A DNA stretch of 37,675 bases from Thermoplasmata archaeon UBA184 (GTDB taxonomy: Archaea > Thermoplasmatota > Thermoplasmata > Lutacidiplasmatales > UBA184): positions 7,165 through 44,839 of the forward strand of contig DAEB01000024.1 of assembly GCA_002495185.1 (NCBI GenBank), in the 5' to 3' direction. Position numbers and translations under genes: made by a program. Below the pieces are notes generated by a model. The model did no database searches. It was given only the letters and a program-made list of their open reading frames with translations, and was not told the origin of the DNA. This document shows, piece after piece, positions 14,931-22,952 of the stretch. The stretch's first letter is position 1. Each line of letters starts with the position of its first letter.

Positions 14931-14946
14931 GTTGCAAGAGTGCAAC
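14931..14946 (+). repeat. Accessory-stretch palindrome, copy 6 (shortened spacer)
   Basis: GTTGCA-AGAG-TGCAAC: perfect 6-bp arms with a 4-bp spacer, containing the TGCAAGAGTG core of the other copies. It is the rightmost copy and lies between vapB and the glycosylase-like gene. Confidence 0.6.
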
Positions 14947-14981
14947 GCCGTGCTCCCGTGGGTCGGTGGCGAAAGTGTCCA

Positions 14982-16256
14982 CTACCGAAGGTAATCCTTC
15001 CAGTCCTCCGGTACCTTCGAGCCGTAAGCCACTTCATTCACACCGAGGAAGCTCGCCAACTCGGCGATCTTGCCGGCGATTGCCTGCGCCACGGACCGGT
15101 CCTTCGGGGCCGTGGGTTCGGCATATACAGCATTCACAATGAGTTTCCCCGCTTCTTTGTCGAGGCGCGGGTCGATGCGCCCGATGAGCTGATCTCCCCA
15201 AAGGATGGGAAGGACATACGTGCCAAACCGGCGCTTCTCCTTCGGCAGGAACTGTTCGCGGACATAGTTGAAGCCGAATAGCCGGTTGAGCCTCGTCTGG
15301 CTGTAAACAAGGTTGTCGAACGGCGGCAGGAGCGAGACGCGGGGCTCCGGTGGATTTGCCGCCAGCGACTCGAGTAAGGCCACGTCCTTCACGTGGATGT
15401 ATCGCTCTTCCGGCCGTGTGACGGGGTCGTCGATGATGATGCGCTGGATGACATCGTCCTCACGAAGGCGTTCCAGCGTCCCCGAGAGGTCGCCGTAACA
15501 GCCTCGAATGTAGTGAAGGTGAATCTCCCGGGGGGTGGCAGTTCCCAGGGCGCGAATCGCCTTCTCCGCTGCCAAGCGTTCGGCCTCTTCCGCGGAGAGT
15601 GCATGCCGGTCGACCCAGGCGGGCAGAAAGCTCTCCGATCGTCCCCACAGATTCTGGGCTCGGTCATGGCCGACGATCACGACTTTTCCGGCCATGAGAA
15701 GGTGGTAGAGCATCTCCGCCACGTCGCTCGCAGGCGCCCAATCTCCTGCGTCGCGGAGCGTGCGAACGTGATCCTCGAACTGAGCGACCGTGAGGGGGCC
15801 CGCCTTGAGCTCTCGCATCACCCTCTTTCGCAGAGTGTCGTGGGTGCTCAGGAACTTGCGAGCCTCTTCGCGTTGCCTTCCCCAGGAATCGGAGAGGGAC
15901 TCCGGGTACCTTCGCATCAGGGAGCCGTACAGGGGAAAGTCCTCGGTCAGTACAATGGCGGCGAACGGGATCCAGTGCTGCAGCAGTTTCCTTTGCTTCC
16001 AAAGCAAGTCATCGAGGTCGGAGAGTCGAAAGTCGCCTAGCCGTGCCCAGAACGAGAGAACGTGCGATGGCGCGACGATCGGTACCGGGTCCCATTGGAC
16101 GTACGCGATATCCCGGACCAGCTTGAGAATCGACTCCTTCGTCGTTCTCCGCGGTCGAGTGCCTCCCAACCCCTGCGTGGCGGCCGCCAGCCTTCGGACG
16201 GCAGTGAGGGAGGCGGTGATGGGCCGATCATGGCGAGCTCGTTCCGCCGATTGCAT
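14982..16256 (-). CDS. YcaQ/AlkX-like winged-helix DNA glycosylase
   Basis: 424 residues from the ATG at 16256 (codons upstream to 16439 are open but not protein-like). The family hallmark is the QxD motif in AYVQWDPVPIVAPSH (Q54, D56). Further family segments are VLSFWARLGDF, ATPREIHLHYIRG, the wing-like DDPVTRPEERYIHV, the conserved LLPPFDNLVYSQTRLNRLFGF and the C-terminal YVLPILWGDQLIGRIDPRLDK. Characterised members remove alkylated bases or unhook interstrand crosslinks. It acts on DNA in the cytoplasm. The gene is intact and seems monocistronic. A palindrome copy lies just after its 3' end. Confidence 0.88.
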   Translation of the reverse strand: MQSAERARHDRPITASLTAVRRLAAATQGLGGTRPRRTTKESILKLVRDIAYVQWDPVPIVAPSHVLSFWARLGDFRLSDLDDLLWKQRKLLQHWIPFAAIVLTEDFPLYGSLMRRYPESLSDSWGRQREEARKFLSTHDTLRKRVMRELKAGPLTVAQFEDHVRTLRDAGDWAPASDVAEMLYHLLMAGKVVIVGHDRAQNLWGRSESFLPAWVDRHALSAEEAERLAAEKAIRALGTATPREIHLHYIRGCYGDLSGTLERLREDDVIQRIIIDDPVTRPEERYIHVKDVALLESLAANPPEPRVSLLPPFDNLVYSQTRLNRLFGFNYVREQFLPKEKRRFGTYVLPILWGDQLIGRIDPRLDKEAGKLIVNAVYAEPTAPKDRSVAQAIAGKIAELASFLGVNEVAYGSKVPEDWKDYLR

Positions 16257-16497
16257 CGCCCTCCGTCGACTCGCCGAGGTCACGTTCCGAATCTCCGCTC
16301 GCTTCGCGCGGACCGTCCCCAGGTCCGACCTACGGAAAAGCCCTGGCGACGGAGGAACGAGGATGCAGCGAGACTGCGGCCAGGTCCGGAGGCACGATTC
16401 CGAAGGGGTACGGGAGCGAGATTGACAGCGGTCCGGCACACAAGCTCATGACCAAAGAGTAATCCCACACGTTCGACTCCACGCGCTCGAGGGGTCG

Positions 16498-17031
16498 GTG
16501 TCAGCGAACCCGCCCTACGCCAAACTGGACGAGCCTCCCGCGGCGCCCCCCACGGAGACTCCGCCGCCTATGGATTCGTGGCCGCCGCGCCGAGACTGGC
16601 GGCCGATGCGGTGGCACCCGAAGGAATGGTGGCGCAGGAATCGAGCCCTGGTACTCGGAACGGTGATTGTGATTGCGGTCATCGCGGGAATCTGGGCCGC
16701 CGAGACGGTTCCCGTGGTGTCGACTTCCCTCAGCTTCGCGATTACGGTGCCCCTGAGCAAGGTACCAGACTATCAGATCTACATTGGCTCAGCATTCTTC
16801 GGGGGCTCCGCGGGCGGCACGGTCTCGGGAACGGTCTGGGCTCCGGCCGGGACGGTCGAGACGCTTCGTATTGTATTCGGGTCCGATTCGTTGTGGTTGA
16901 ACGCCTCCAGCGGAAACTTCCACCTCACGTCGAACGAAAAGTACGCCAACGGATGGGTCTGGGTCGAAACATTCGTGCCAACGACGATTTACGTCAACGG
17001 CACGCAGTCTTACTTGGTCCCGTTGATTTGA
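16498..17031 (+). CDS. Membrane-anchored extracellular protein with proline-rich N-terminus
   Basis: 177 residues. Residues 1-45 are Pro/Trp/Arg-rich and cytoplasmic (EPPAAPPTETPPPMDSWPP). One helix covers about residues 50-68 (ALVLGTVIVIAVIAGIWAA). The outside part is beta-type with Gly/Ser-rich turns (FFGGSAGGTVSGTVWAPAG) and N-x-S/T sequons. GTG start at 16498; the upstream TATA element is weak (GAGTAATC). The function is unknown. Confidence 0.6.
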   Translation: MSANPPYAKLDEPPAAPPTETPPPMDSWPPRRDWRPMRWHPKEWWRRNRALVLGTVIVIAVIAGIWAAETVPVVSTSLSFAITVPLSKVPDYQIYIGSAFFGGSAGGTVSGTVWAPAGTVETLRIVFGSDSLWLNASSGNFHLTSNEKYANGWVWVETFVPTTIYVNGTQSYLVPLI

Positions 17032-17120
17032 AACCGACTGGATTCGGGTGGCTTCGGTGCGAGAGTTCTCTCCACCGATCAGGCTCAGCGGCGACCGAAG
17101 AGCTCGAATGGGGGCTGATT

Positions 17121-17999
17121 CTACGCAGGCACCCCGAAGCCGGAAAGAGTACGGTCCACCAGCTTCCGGACAGTCTCCTCGGTCTCCAAGGGGTAGGTCC
17201 AGCCGAGATGCCCGGCGACCTGGCGCGCGAGATCGGTGTAGAGGTGGTCGGTCTCCTTCAGGGCCCGCGCGAGGTCCGCCGGGTCGTATCGTGCGAACGT
17301 AGCGGCTAACCGGACCTTCACGTCGGCCGGTGCCCATGTATCGAGAAACCGGCCGTCGTGCCAAACATCGAGGGTGCCGGATTCGCGTGCCAGCGAGCTC
17401 CACTCGATCATTCGGACGAGGAGCAGTTTGAGGTATCCGTCGCAAGCCATCTTCGCGGTCCACGTCTCCCCGCGTCGGAGCTTCTTCGCGTCCCACAGGA
17501 CGTGGTAGAGGAAGTCGGCGACGTTCGCCTGGAACTTCGATTCGGGCGGCAGCGCACGGCGTTCGTTGGTCCGGCCCGCGACCACGGAGGAGAGTTGAGT
17601 GAGGCCCCGGTCCTTGTCGACGAGGACGACGAAACCTCGGCCGAGAACGCTCCGCCCCTCGGGGCTTCGCGTGAGCGAGGAGATCGCGGAGGCCGGAAAG
17701 ATGGCGAAGTCGACGTCCTTTCCATCCGAGAACAGAACGCGCCGCTCACGGCTCCCGCCCACGGCCGTCGACTCGACCATCGACAGAACGGCGGAGCCGA
17801 AGCGCTGGAACCAGTCGGTCGAACCGATCAGGCGAGCAGGTTCAGAATGGAAGATTGCGAGGTCCAGGTCCGACCACTCATCGGCCGGCACGTCGGAACG
17901 GGCCTGCGACCCAACGATGAGGGCGGCACGCACGTCGGGGTCGCTCTCGGCCCACTCCCGAAATCGCTCGACAATGGAACCGTACCACCGGGCCCACAT
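17121..17999 (-). CDS. AadK-like (aminoglycoside 6-adenylyltransferase family) nucleotidyltransferase
   Basis: 292 residues, the family length. The nucleotidyltransferase signature is GSQARSD (G30, S31) followed by D44-L-D46, with the third acidic residue in DVDFAIFP (about D97). The C-terminal helical part (LYHVLWDAKKLRRGETWTA, YLKLLLVRMIEW, LKETDHLYTDLARQVAGHLG) matches the AadK/streptomycin adenylyltransferase group. In bacteria such enzymes adenylylate aminoglycosides; the archaeal substrate is unknown and resistance should not be assumed. TTTATT at 18021-18026 gives a leaderless start at the ATG. Confidence 0.85.
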   Translation of the reverse strand: MWARWYGSIVERFREWAESDPDVRAALIVGSQARSDVPADEWSDLDLAIFHSEPARLIGSTDWFQRFGSAVLSMVESTAVGGSRERRVLFSDGKDVDFAIFPASAISSLTRSPEGRSVLGRGFVVLVDKDRGLTQLSSVVAGRTNERRALPPESKFQANVADFLYHVLWDAKKLRRGETWTAKMACDGYLKLLLVRMIEWSSLARESGTLDVWHDGRFLDTWAPADVKVRLAATFARYDPADLARALKETDHLYTDLARQVAGHLGWTYPLETEETVRKLVDRTLSGFGVPA

Positions 18000-18020
18000 G
18001 CCCCGGCATGGAAACCAGCC

Positions 18021-18026
18021 AATAAA
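18021..18026 (-). promoter_or_regulatory. TATA box of the nucleotidyltransferase gene
   Basis: TTTATT (minus strand) is centred about 25 nt before the ATG at 17999. Confidence 0.5.
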
Positions 18027-18122
18027 CGGAAGCGGGAAGAAGGAGGAAGAGGCCCGTGGGAGAGCTCCTTTCCCAACGGCCCCGAGTCGGACCGGCCCGG
18101 CAGACCCCGATCGCGGGAGCCG

Positions 18123-18596
18123 TCAACCCACCGGCTTGGTCATGGCCATGACCTGAGCGGAGAATCCGAGCTTGGTGTACAGCGAGATCGCGTGCGGGTT
18201 GTCCAGGAAGACATAGAGTCCCATCCGTTCTGCGCCGAGTTTCGCGGCTTCGTGCGAAAGGCGCTGAAAGACGGCGGTCGCGTACCCTCGCCGACGCTCT
18301 TGAGGGTCCGTCCAGATCCAGTCGACCCAGAACCGGATCTTGCCACCTTCTTCACGGACGAAGTACCACACCTCCCCCACTTGCTTCCCGTTGCTTTCGT
18401 CGATGACCTTCGCGAAATGATGGCCCGGGGATTCCCGTCCCCGGGGGAGGAACGTTTCGAGTTCGACTCGAGCCGCCTCCGTCGCCCGCTCCTTCGTCCA
18501 GACTCCACGGTGGACGGAATCGGCCGCACGTCGGGCGACCGTGCGCTCGAACGATTCCCGGAACTCTGCTTCGTTCATCGGGACGAGACGGACCAT
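18123..18596 (-). CDS. GNAT family N-acetyltransferase, paralogue 1
   Basis: 157 residues from the ATG at 18596, set by a CTTAAG box about 25 nt upstream. The acetyl-CoA signature is QERRRGYATAVFQRL (R/Q-x-x-G-x-A), followed by LGAERMGLYVFLDNPHAISLYTKLGF, the classic GNAT motif B region. The N-terminus (MVRLVPMNEAEFRESFERTV) and VGEVWYFV strand match the other GNAT at 19394-19867, which has exactly the same length. They are probably duplicates. The substrate is unknown. Confidence 0.9.
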   Translation of the reverse strand: MVRLVPMNEAEFRESFERTVARRAADSVHRGVWTKERATEAARVELETFLPRGRESPGHHFAKVIDESNGKQVGEVWYFVREEGGKIRFWVDWIWTDPQERRRGYATAVFQRLSHEAAKLGAERMGLYVFLDNPHAISLYTKLGFSAQVMAMTKPVG

Positions 18597-18617
18597 GCCC
18601 AGGCTATGGCGGCCGCT

Positions 18618-18623
18618 CTTAAG
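18618..18623 (-). promoter_or_regulatory. TATA-like box of GNAT paralogue 1
   Basis: CTTAAG is centred about 25 nt before the ATG at 18596. It decides the start against the longer upstream frame. Confidence 0.5.
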
Positions 18624-18831
18624 ACGCCTCAGCGAGAGGTGGCCACCTGACGTACGGCCCCGGAGCGTGAGGCCGGTTGCGGCCACCAATCGTGGGTCGT
18701 TCTCACATCGGCCGGATCGTTGCGATTCTCCCCTCTTCCGGTCCGTGTATACTTCTCCCGGGTCGAACCTGTTCCGCCGATGATTGTCGGCCGGTCGACC
18801 GGGTAGGTCGGCGATTCCAATCGGCAACTCC

Positions 18832-18837
18832 TTAATA
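18832..18837 (+). promoter_or_regulatory. TATA-like box of the duplicated-motif protein gene
   Basis: TTAATA predicts transcription start near 18860, which excludes the ATG at 18845 and favours the one at 18878. Confidence 0.45.
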
Positions 18838-18877
18838 CGCCAGAATGCGCATATCTACACATCACCGAGTAGCGTTC

Positions 18878-19348
18878 ATGGCGCACACCCACGCTTCTGG
18901 CACGGATGCTGAGAAGTACCCCGGACCGAGCCAAGCGGAACTCGGGGGCCTGGCGGCCTGGATGAGTGAGAAAGAGTTCTCCCAGCTGCACGCGGGCTCT
19001 CGTCCGGTCCGGCCCACATCGACTCCGTCTGCCCTGCGACCCCCCCACCTCCGACGCCGTGAACGCTACTCGGGACCCAGTCGAGAAGAGCTCGGCGACC
19101 TAGCATCCTGGCTGGATTCCCCCGAGCCAGTTCCGGGCCGGCCAAAGCCTGCCGACCTCCAGCCGCGTGCGTCGATGCGTGCCGTCGAGTCCGGGTTGCG
19201 TGTATCGGAAACCCGCGGCGGAGAAGGTCCCTCCCGTTCCGGTCCCGCGCGGCCGCCGGGGGACGTGAGCACGGATTCCAACACCGATCCGTTCCTGAAC
19301 CAGCTCGAAGAAATCCAGGCCGCGCTCCGGAAGCGCACGCGGGCGTGA
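18878..19348 (+). CDS. Low-complexity protein with duplicated YxGPSxxELGxLAxW motif and IQ-L tail
   Basis: 156 residues, mostly polar and Pro/Arg/Ser-rich, probably largely disordered. Two copies of a 16-residue motif stand out: YPGPSQAELGGLAAWM (residues 14-29) and YSGPSREELGDLASWL (64-79). The C-terminus DPFLNQLEEIQAALRKR (about 137-153) is a short amphipathic helix that recurs in the proteins at 20638-21174 and 26797-27768. The motif spacing looks like docking peptides for a partner. It is transcribed away from GNAT paralogue 1 and towards paralogue 2. No family is recognised. Confidence 0.65.
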   Translation: MAHTHASGTDAEKYPGPSQAELGGLAAWMSEKEFSQLHAGSRPVRPTSTPSALRPPHLRRRERYSGPSREELGDLASWLDSPEPVPGRPKPADLQPRASMRAVESGLRVSETRGGEGPSRSGPARPPGDVSTDSNTDPFLNQLEEIQAALRKRTRA

Positions 19349-19393
19349 ACTCGGAGCCCCAAGTCGGGGGAACCGAGTGGTGTTCTCGAAGGG

Positions 19394-19867
19394 TCAGACG
19401 TCCTTCGACATGAGCACGTTGGTGGGACGGAATCCCAACCGACCGTAGAGGGCCTGAGCCTTCGTGTTGGTGGCGAAGACATGCAAGGCGATGCTCGTGG
19501 CGCCCAACCGTTGCGCCTCGCCCTCGAGAAGTCGCAAAGCCTCGGTCCCGAAGCCTTTGCCCCGGAACGGCTCGTCCACGCCGACCCAGTAGATGAAGAG
19601 CTGGGGTCGAGCACGATCCTTCTGCAGCGCGTACCAGATCTCCCCCACTCTCCGCCCGCCGTGGTCATCATCAATGATCGTCCGAAGGAAGTTGTCGGGC
19701 GTGTGAATGCCCTTGGGAAGAAGCTGCTCGTGCTCTTTCTTAGAAAGTTCCAGGGCGTGGCGCTCGTCCCAGTTACCGGCTTCGACATGGTCCCGAGCGT
19801 ACTCGGGAATCGACCTGGCCAGGTAAGCCTCGAGTTCCTCATCGGTCATCTCCCGAAGACGAACCAT
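19394..19867 (-). CDS. GNAT family N-acetyltransferase, paralogue 2
   Basis: 157 residues from the ATG at 19867, with CTTATC at 19890-19895 about 26 nt upstream. The acetyl-CoA loop is FRGKGFGTEALRLLEGEAQ, then LGATSIALHVFATNTKAQALYGRLGF. It has the same length as paralogue 1 and the same layout (MVRL start, VGEIWYAL strand). The substrate is unknown. The upstream VOC frame runs 29 nt into this gene. Confidence 0.9.
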   Translation of the reverse strand: MVRLREMTDEELEAYLARSIPEYARDHVEAGNWDERHALELSKKEHEQLLPKGIHTPDNFLRTIIDDDHGGRRVGEIWYALQKDRARPQLFIYWVGVDEPFRGKGFGTEALRLLEGEAQRLGATSIALHVFATNTKAQALYGRLGFRPTNVLMSKDV

Positions 19868-20504
19868 GTCCGCTCGCAATTCGCCCGATGATAAGACGCT
19901 GACCTGAACTCTGAGTGGGCACACGATCCCGGGAGGTGTTGGGACCGGTTCTCCGGAGCCGACGCGGGCGCAACCACCGTTGCAGTGATCGTGTCGCAAG
20001 CGGCCAGCGGTTGGAGGGTTCCGGTGGGGGTTGGCTAGCGGCGGCGTCGGCGACGGCCACGACGGGTCTTGGCGGGGTGGCGCGCTTGACCTTCTTCGCC
20101 CCCGCCCGAGGGCGCGATGCTTTGCGTCGCGTCTCTCTTCGGATGAAGGCGCTGGGGGCGCCGACCAGCCAGAATACGTTCCCGTCCGGGTCGGCGAACT
20201 TGGCGGATCCTCCCCATTCGGTCTTCCGAAGCGGCTCCGTGAACATCACGCCGGCCGCCTCCATTCGACGCACCATGGCTTCGATGTCGTCGCTCATGAA
20301 CGCGATACCGGTGTTGCCCGGCTCGACCGGTTCGAACCCTTCACACAGGTGGATCACGAACCGTTCCCCGGGCGGCGCGACCAAGACCGCATGTCCCCCC
20401 GGCCCGTCCAGAGTGTACACCGCGAAGCCAAGCTTCTCCGTCCACCATGATGCGCTTGCCTTCGAGTCGTTGACCGTCACCGCAACGTCCGCGAGCGCGA
20501 TCAT
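19839..20504 (-). CDS. VOC (glyoxalase/bleomycin-resistance fold) protein with aberrant tail
   Basis: Residues 1-118 are a single VOC domain: IALADVAVTVNDSKASASWW, LGFAVYTLDGPGG, RFVIHLCEG, TGIAFMSDDIEAMVRRMEAAG and the terminal KFADPDGNVFWLVGAP. Residues about 121-150 are Lys/Arg-rich as in many small VOC proteins. From about residue 160 the composition changes to Arg/Ser/Pro-rich text with no protein character, and the frame runs 29 nt into the next gene, over that gene's promoter. The true end may be earlier through a frameshift; another frame ends at 20035 with an Arg-rich tail. CTTAAC at 20536-20541 fits a promoter. The function cannot be told from the fold alone. Confidence 0.8.
   Translation of the reverse strand: MIALADVAVTVNDSKASASWWTEKLGFAVYTLDGPGGHAVLVAPPGERFVIHLCEGFEPVEPGNTGIAFMSDDIEAMVRRMEAAGVMFTEPLRKTEWGGSAKFADPDGNVFWLVGAPSAFIRRETRRKASRPRAGAKKVKRATPPRPVVAVADAAASQPPPEPSNRWPLATRSLQRWLRPRRLRRTGPNTSRDRVPTQSSGQRLIIGRIASGHGSSSGDDR
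19890..19895 (-). promoter_or_regulatory. TATA-like box of GNAT paralogue 2
   Basis: CTTATC is centred about 26 nt before the ATG at 19867 and lies within the tail of the VOC frame. Confidence 0.45.
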
Positions 20505-20637
20505 GTCCTGTCAATCCGCGAAACCTTGTCCCCCCGTTAAGGGTTGGTGAAGAGGTCCTGAAACGGGGAGCGAGCGGTCTCGGTCCCCGCCCAACCCGAG
20601 AACTTCGAGCCCGCGCGAGGCCGCGACTCCGGCCGAG

Positions 20638-21174
20638 TCACTCGGAGCGGTCGTGACCTCGAAGGCGACGAGGAGTCAGCTCGTCCTGAATGTTATCAAT
20701 CTCGGCCAGGACCCCATTCGTCTCTCGGTCCGTCGGCATCTCGTCCTCCGCGCCTCCCTTGCTCCAGGGAACCAAAGGAGGGGGGTGCGTCACCGCGGCC
20801 CGGGAGGAAGGCCGTGATTCTCCGGATGAGGTCACTTGACGCGCCTGCGGAATAGGCTCCGGTCGAGGGACGCGGTCCCCATGTCCCGACGTTGGAGGCG
20901 GGCTGGAGCTGCGACCCATTCCGATGAACCATGAGATCCCAGCGCCGACCAGGGCGACGGCGCCGGCGATGGTGAACAGGGACCAGAGCGGGAGCCAAGA
21001 GAAGGCCGCACCGAACCCCGCGATCCAGGTCACCAGGCCCGCGAGGAATAGGGCCACCGACCCGATGAGAAAGGGAAGTGCTTCGTTCAGCCGTGATGGC
21101 AACGCGGGCTTCGCGCCGAGGGCCGATGCCCGTCGGCCAGACCTCATGGGGAACGCCCCTCCCTGAGGTTCCAC
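20638..21174 (-). CDS. Two-helix membrane protein with IQ-L tail motif
   Basis: 178 residues. Two hydrophobic helices at about residues 33-55 (LPFLIGSVALFLAGLVTWIAG) and 60-86 (WLPLWSLFTIAGAVALVGAG) are followed by a 90-residue disordered Pro/Ser/Arg-rich tail. Near the end is VLAEIDNIQDEL (155-166), matching motifs in the proteins at 18878-19348 and 26797-27768. Start ATG at 21174, with ATG at 21147 as an alternative. Probably a membrane scaffold or anchor for a partner that binds the tail; inference only. Confidence 0.65.
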   Translation of the reverse strand: MEPQGGAFPMRSGRRASALGAKPALPSRLNEALPFLIGSVALFLAGLVTWIAGFGAAFSWLPLWSLFTIAGAVALVGAGISWFIGMGRSSSPPPTSGHGDRVPRPEPIPQARQVTSSGESRPSSRAAVTHPPPLVPWSKGGAEDEMPTDRETNGVLAEIDNIQDELTPRRLRGHDRSE

Positions 21175-21405
21175 CGGGGTTCCGCCTCATCACCCTATCG
21201 TTCAACGCACAAATCCCCCACGCGGAGAACTGAGCCCGACCCCGCGAGTCTGCCCGGGCCTTGCCACCGATGGCTGGGACGCCGAGGGCTCCGTCGTGAG
21301 GCGCTCCGTGCACGTCCACGGCGTCCGGGACAGACCTCCGCCAGCAGGCTGGGGAGGATGCGCTTCGCCGTCTGCTTGGGGGACGTCGGAGTGGCCCGTC
21401 CCGGA

Positions 21406-21936
21406 TCACGCGAAGTTCGTTTCGGCGAACGTGTACCGCCGGTTTCCGAAGAACCCCACCACGCTCCCGGCCAAGATTCCCACTCCCTGGCCGATGAGCG
21501 GAGGAAGCACGGTCTCGCTCGACAGGAGGATCAGCTCGTTGACGGAGAGCGAGCCAAGAGAAACGCCGAAGTAGAGTCCCAGCCGACGCGTCGGGGAGTG
21601 CTTCCGAACCCCGCGGGTCCGGAACGTCCAGACGCTGTTGAGAGCAAAGTTCCAGAGCGTCGCGACGATGAACGCGAGCGTGCTGGCCCCGAAGTTGAGG
21701 ACCGGGTTCGGAGAGGTCGCGGACGCCAGATGGAAGGTGCTCGCGAAGAAGTTCGAGAGCGGGGTCCCAGTCGCTTCATCGATCGTGAGGACGAACACGG
21801 TGAGGTTCACGAAGACTCCGGTGAGCCCGACGATGACGAACTTCCCGTACCGGACCAGCTCCCGGGCGCCGCTTGGGGTCCCGTGAACGTCCCGGTCCAC
21901 CGCCGGGGTGACCGCCGCGAGAGTGTCGTTTCTCAC
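21406..21936 (-). CDS. GtrA-like membrane protein
   Basis: 176 residues with four membrane helices. The N-terminal signature is RYGKFVIVGLTGVFVNL, the mid signature LWNFALNSVWTFR and the end GVGILAGSVVGFFGNRRYTF, all typical of the GtrA/DPMS family. Members are thought to help move polyprenyl-linked sugars across the membrane or to assist polyprenyl-phosphate glycosyltransferases. A GT2 enzyme is encoded about 4 kb away, but no direct linkage is visible. Confidence 0.88.
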   Translation of the reverse strand: MRNDTLAAVTPAVDRDVHGTPSGARELVRYGKFVIVGLTGVFVNLTVFVLTIDEATGTPLSNFFASTFHLASATSPNPVLNFGASTLAFIVATLWNFALNSVWTFRTRGVRKHSPTRRLGLYFGVSLGSLSVNELILLSSETVLPPLIGQGVGILAGSVVGFFGNRRYTFAETNFA

Positions 21937-22180
21937 GAGACCTCCGAACCCCGGGAGCCGCCGCCCCCGTTTCTCACTCGGCCCGCGAATATAGAGGAAC
22001 CGGGTGAATTCGAACTGAGGACCCGGAACGGAGAGCCCGACATGAAGACATCGCCGGAGGGGCGCCCCCGACCGGGATTTCTCCGGACTGCATGCATCGT
22101 CTCCCGGGCGTGTCCCGTTTGAGCGGTAAACTCAAGTGTTTGAACCTCCCACGGCTCTCCCCGGAGGTCCCGAGAACCCG

Positions 22181-22780
22181 ATGGAAGACGCGTGCTACTT
22201 CTGTCGGAGGACCCAGGTGGACCTCGACCGTCTCAACGAGGAGACCCGCACTCGGGTCTACCTCGCGTACTTCACCAATGCACGAGCGCAGATTGACGAG
22301 CTGCGACGGAAGATCACGTTCCTCCAGCGCCTCAAAGAGGAGGAAGGTGGCGACCCGCACTTTCGGATCAACGCGAAGCAGGTCCTGTCCGACCCCCCGG
22401 CGTACAAGAAGATGATGCCGTGGATCGACACGCTCGTCGAGGTGGCCAACTCGGTCGAACTTCCCAAGGACGACGGACGGACGATGGCCGACCTCGTGGG
22501 CGCCCTGCTCGCCGTGGAACACCGTACCGCGACCAATCTCGAGGACGCGGTCAACCAGCTTCGAAACAGCTTCTCATCGGGAGAACGCTCCCCGCTCACT
22601 CTGCAACCCCTCACCGTGAGCGTTCCCGTATCCTGGTCGGTGGACCGGTCGGCGATCCACTGGAGGCAGAGCTCGTCTTCTGACATCGAACCCATCCACT
22701 CGTCGCCCGAGGCGCCGGGTCACTTCGTGGACCTGGCGCTCCACGTCTGCTCCTTGTGCCGGCGGATGGTCCGGCCGTAG
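22181..22780 (+). CDS. Helical protein with CxxC at both termini
   Basis: 199 residues from the ATG at 22181 (GGAGGT lies 12 nt upstream; a GTG at 22136 is also in frame). C5-Y-F-C8 stands at the N-terminus and C190-S-L-C193 at the C-terminus, so one zinc site could be closed by joining the two ends. Between them are long helices (RARAQIDELRRKITFLQRLKEEE-like stretch at residues about 30-55, then DTLVEVANSVELP) and a beta-type part after residue 125 (LTLQPLTVSVPVSW). No family is recognised; it lies upstream of the second Amt gene but not tightly enough to call an operon. Confidence 0.65.
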   Translation: MEDACYFCRRTQVDLDRLNEETRTRVYLAYFTNARAQIDELRRKITFLQRLKEEEGGDPHFRINAKQVLSDPPAYKKMMPWIDTLVEVANSVELPKDDGRTMADLVGALLAVEHRTATNLEDAVNQLRNSFSSGERSPLTLQPLTVSVPVSWSVDRSAIHWRQSSSSDIEPIHSSPEAPGHFVDLALHVCSLCRRMVRP

Positions 22781-22952
22781 GCCGGGGGCCGGGCGGTCGT
22801 CGAACGACCGAAAGGTCCCCGTCTCGCCGAGGGCCCCGCAAGAGAACCCGAGCCCCTCACGGGCGAATCCGCGAGAACCTTCATAACCTGAAAAGACAGA
22901 GGCCCGCCGCCGAGGGCCGTGCTGGGACGGCCGGCGGAGAGAAGGTGGGTTG

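Noticed and set aside
7650..14946. CRISPR array
   Set aside because: The palindrome copies are 0.8-2.5 kb apart with genes between them, and no cas genes are present.
16257..16439. N-terminal extension of the glycosylase-like protein
   Set aside because: The 61 extra residues are Arg/Ser-rich and do not resemble the family; the ATG at 16256 begins just before the conserved region.
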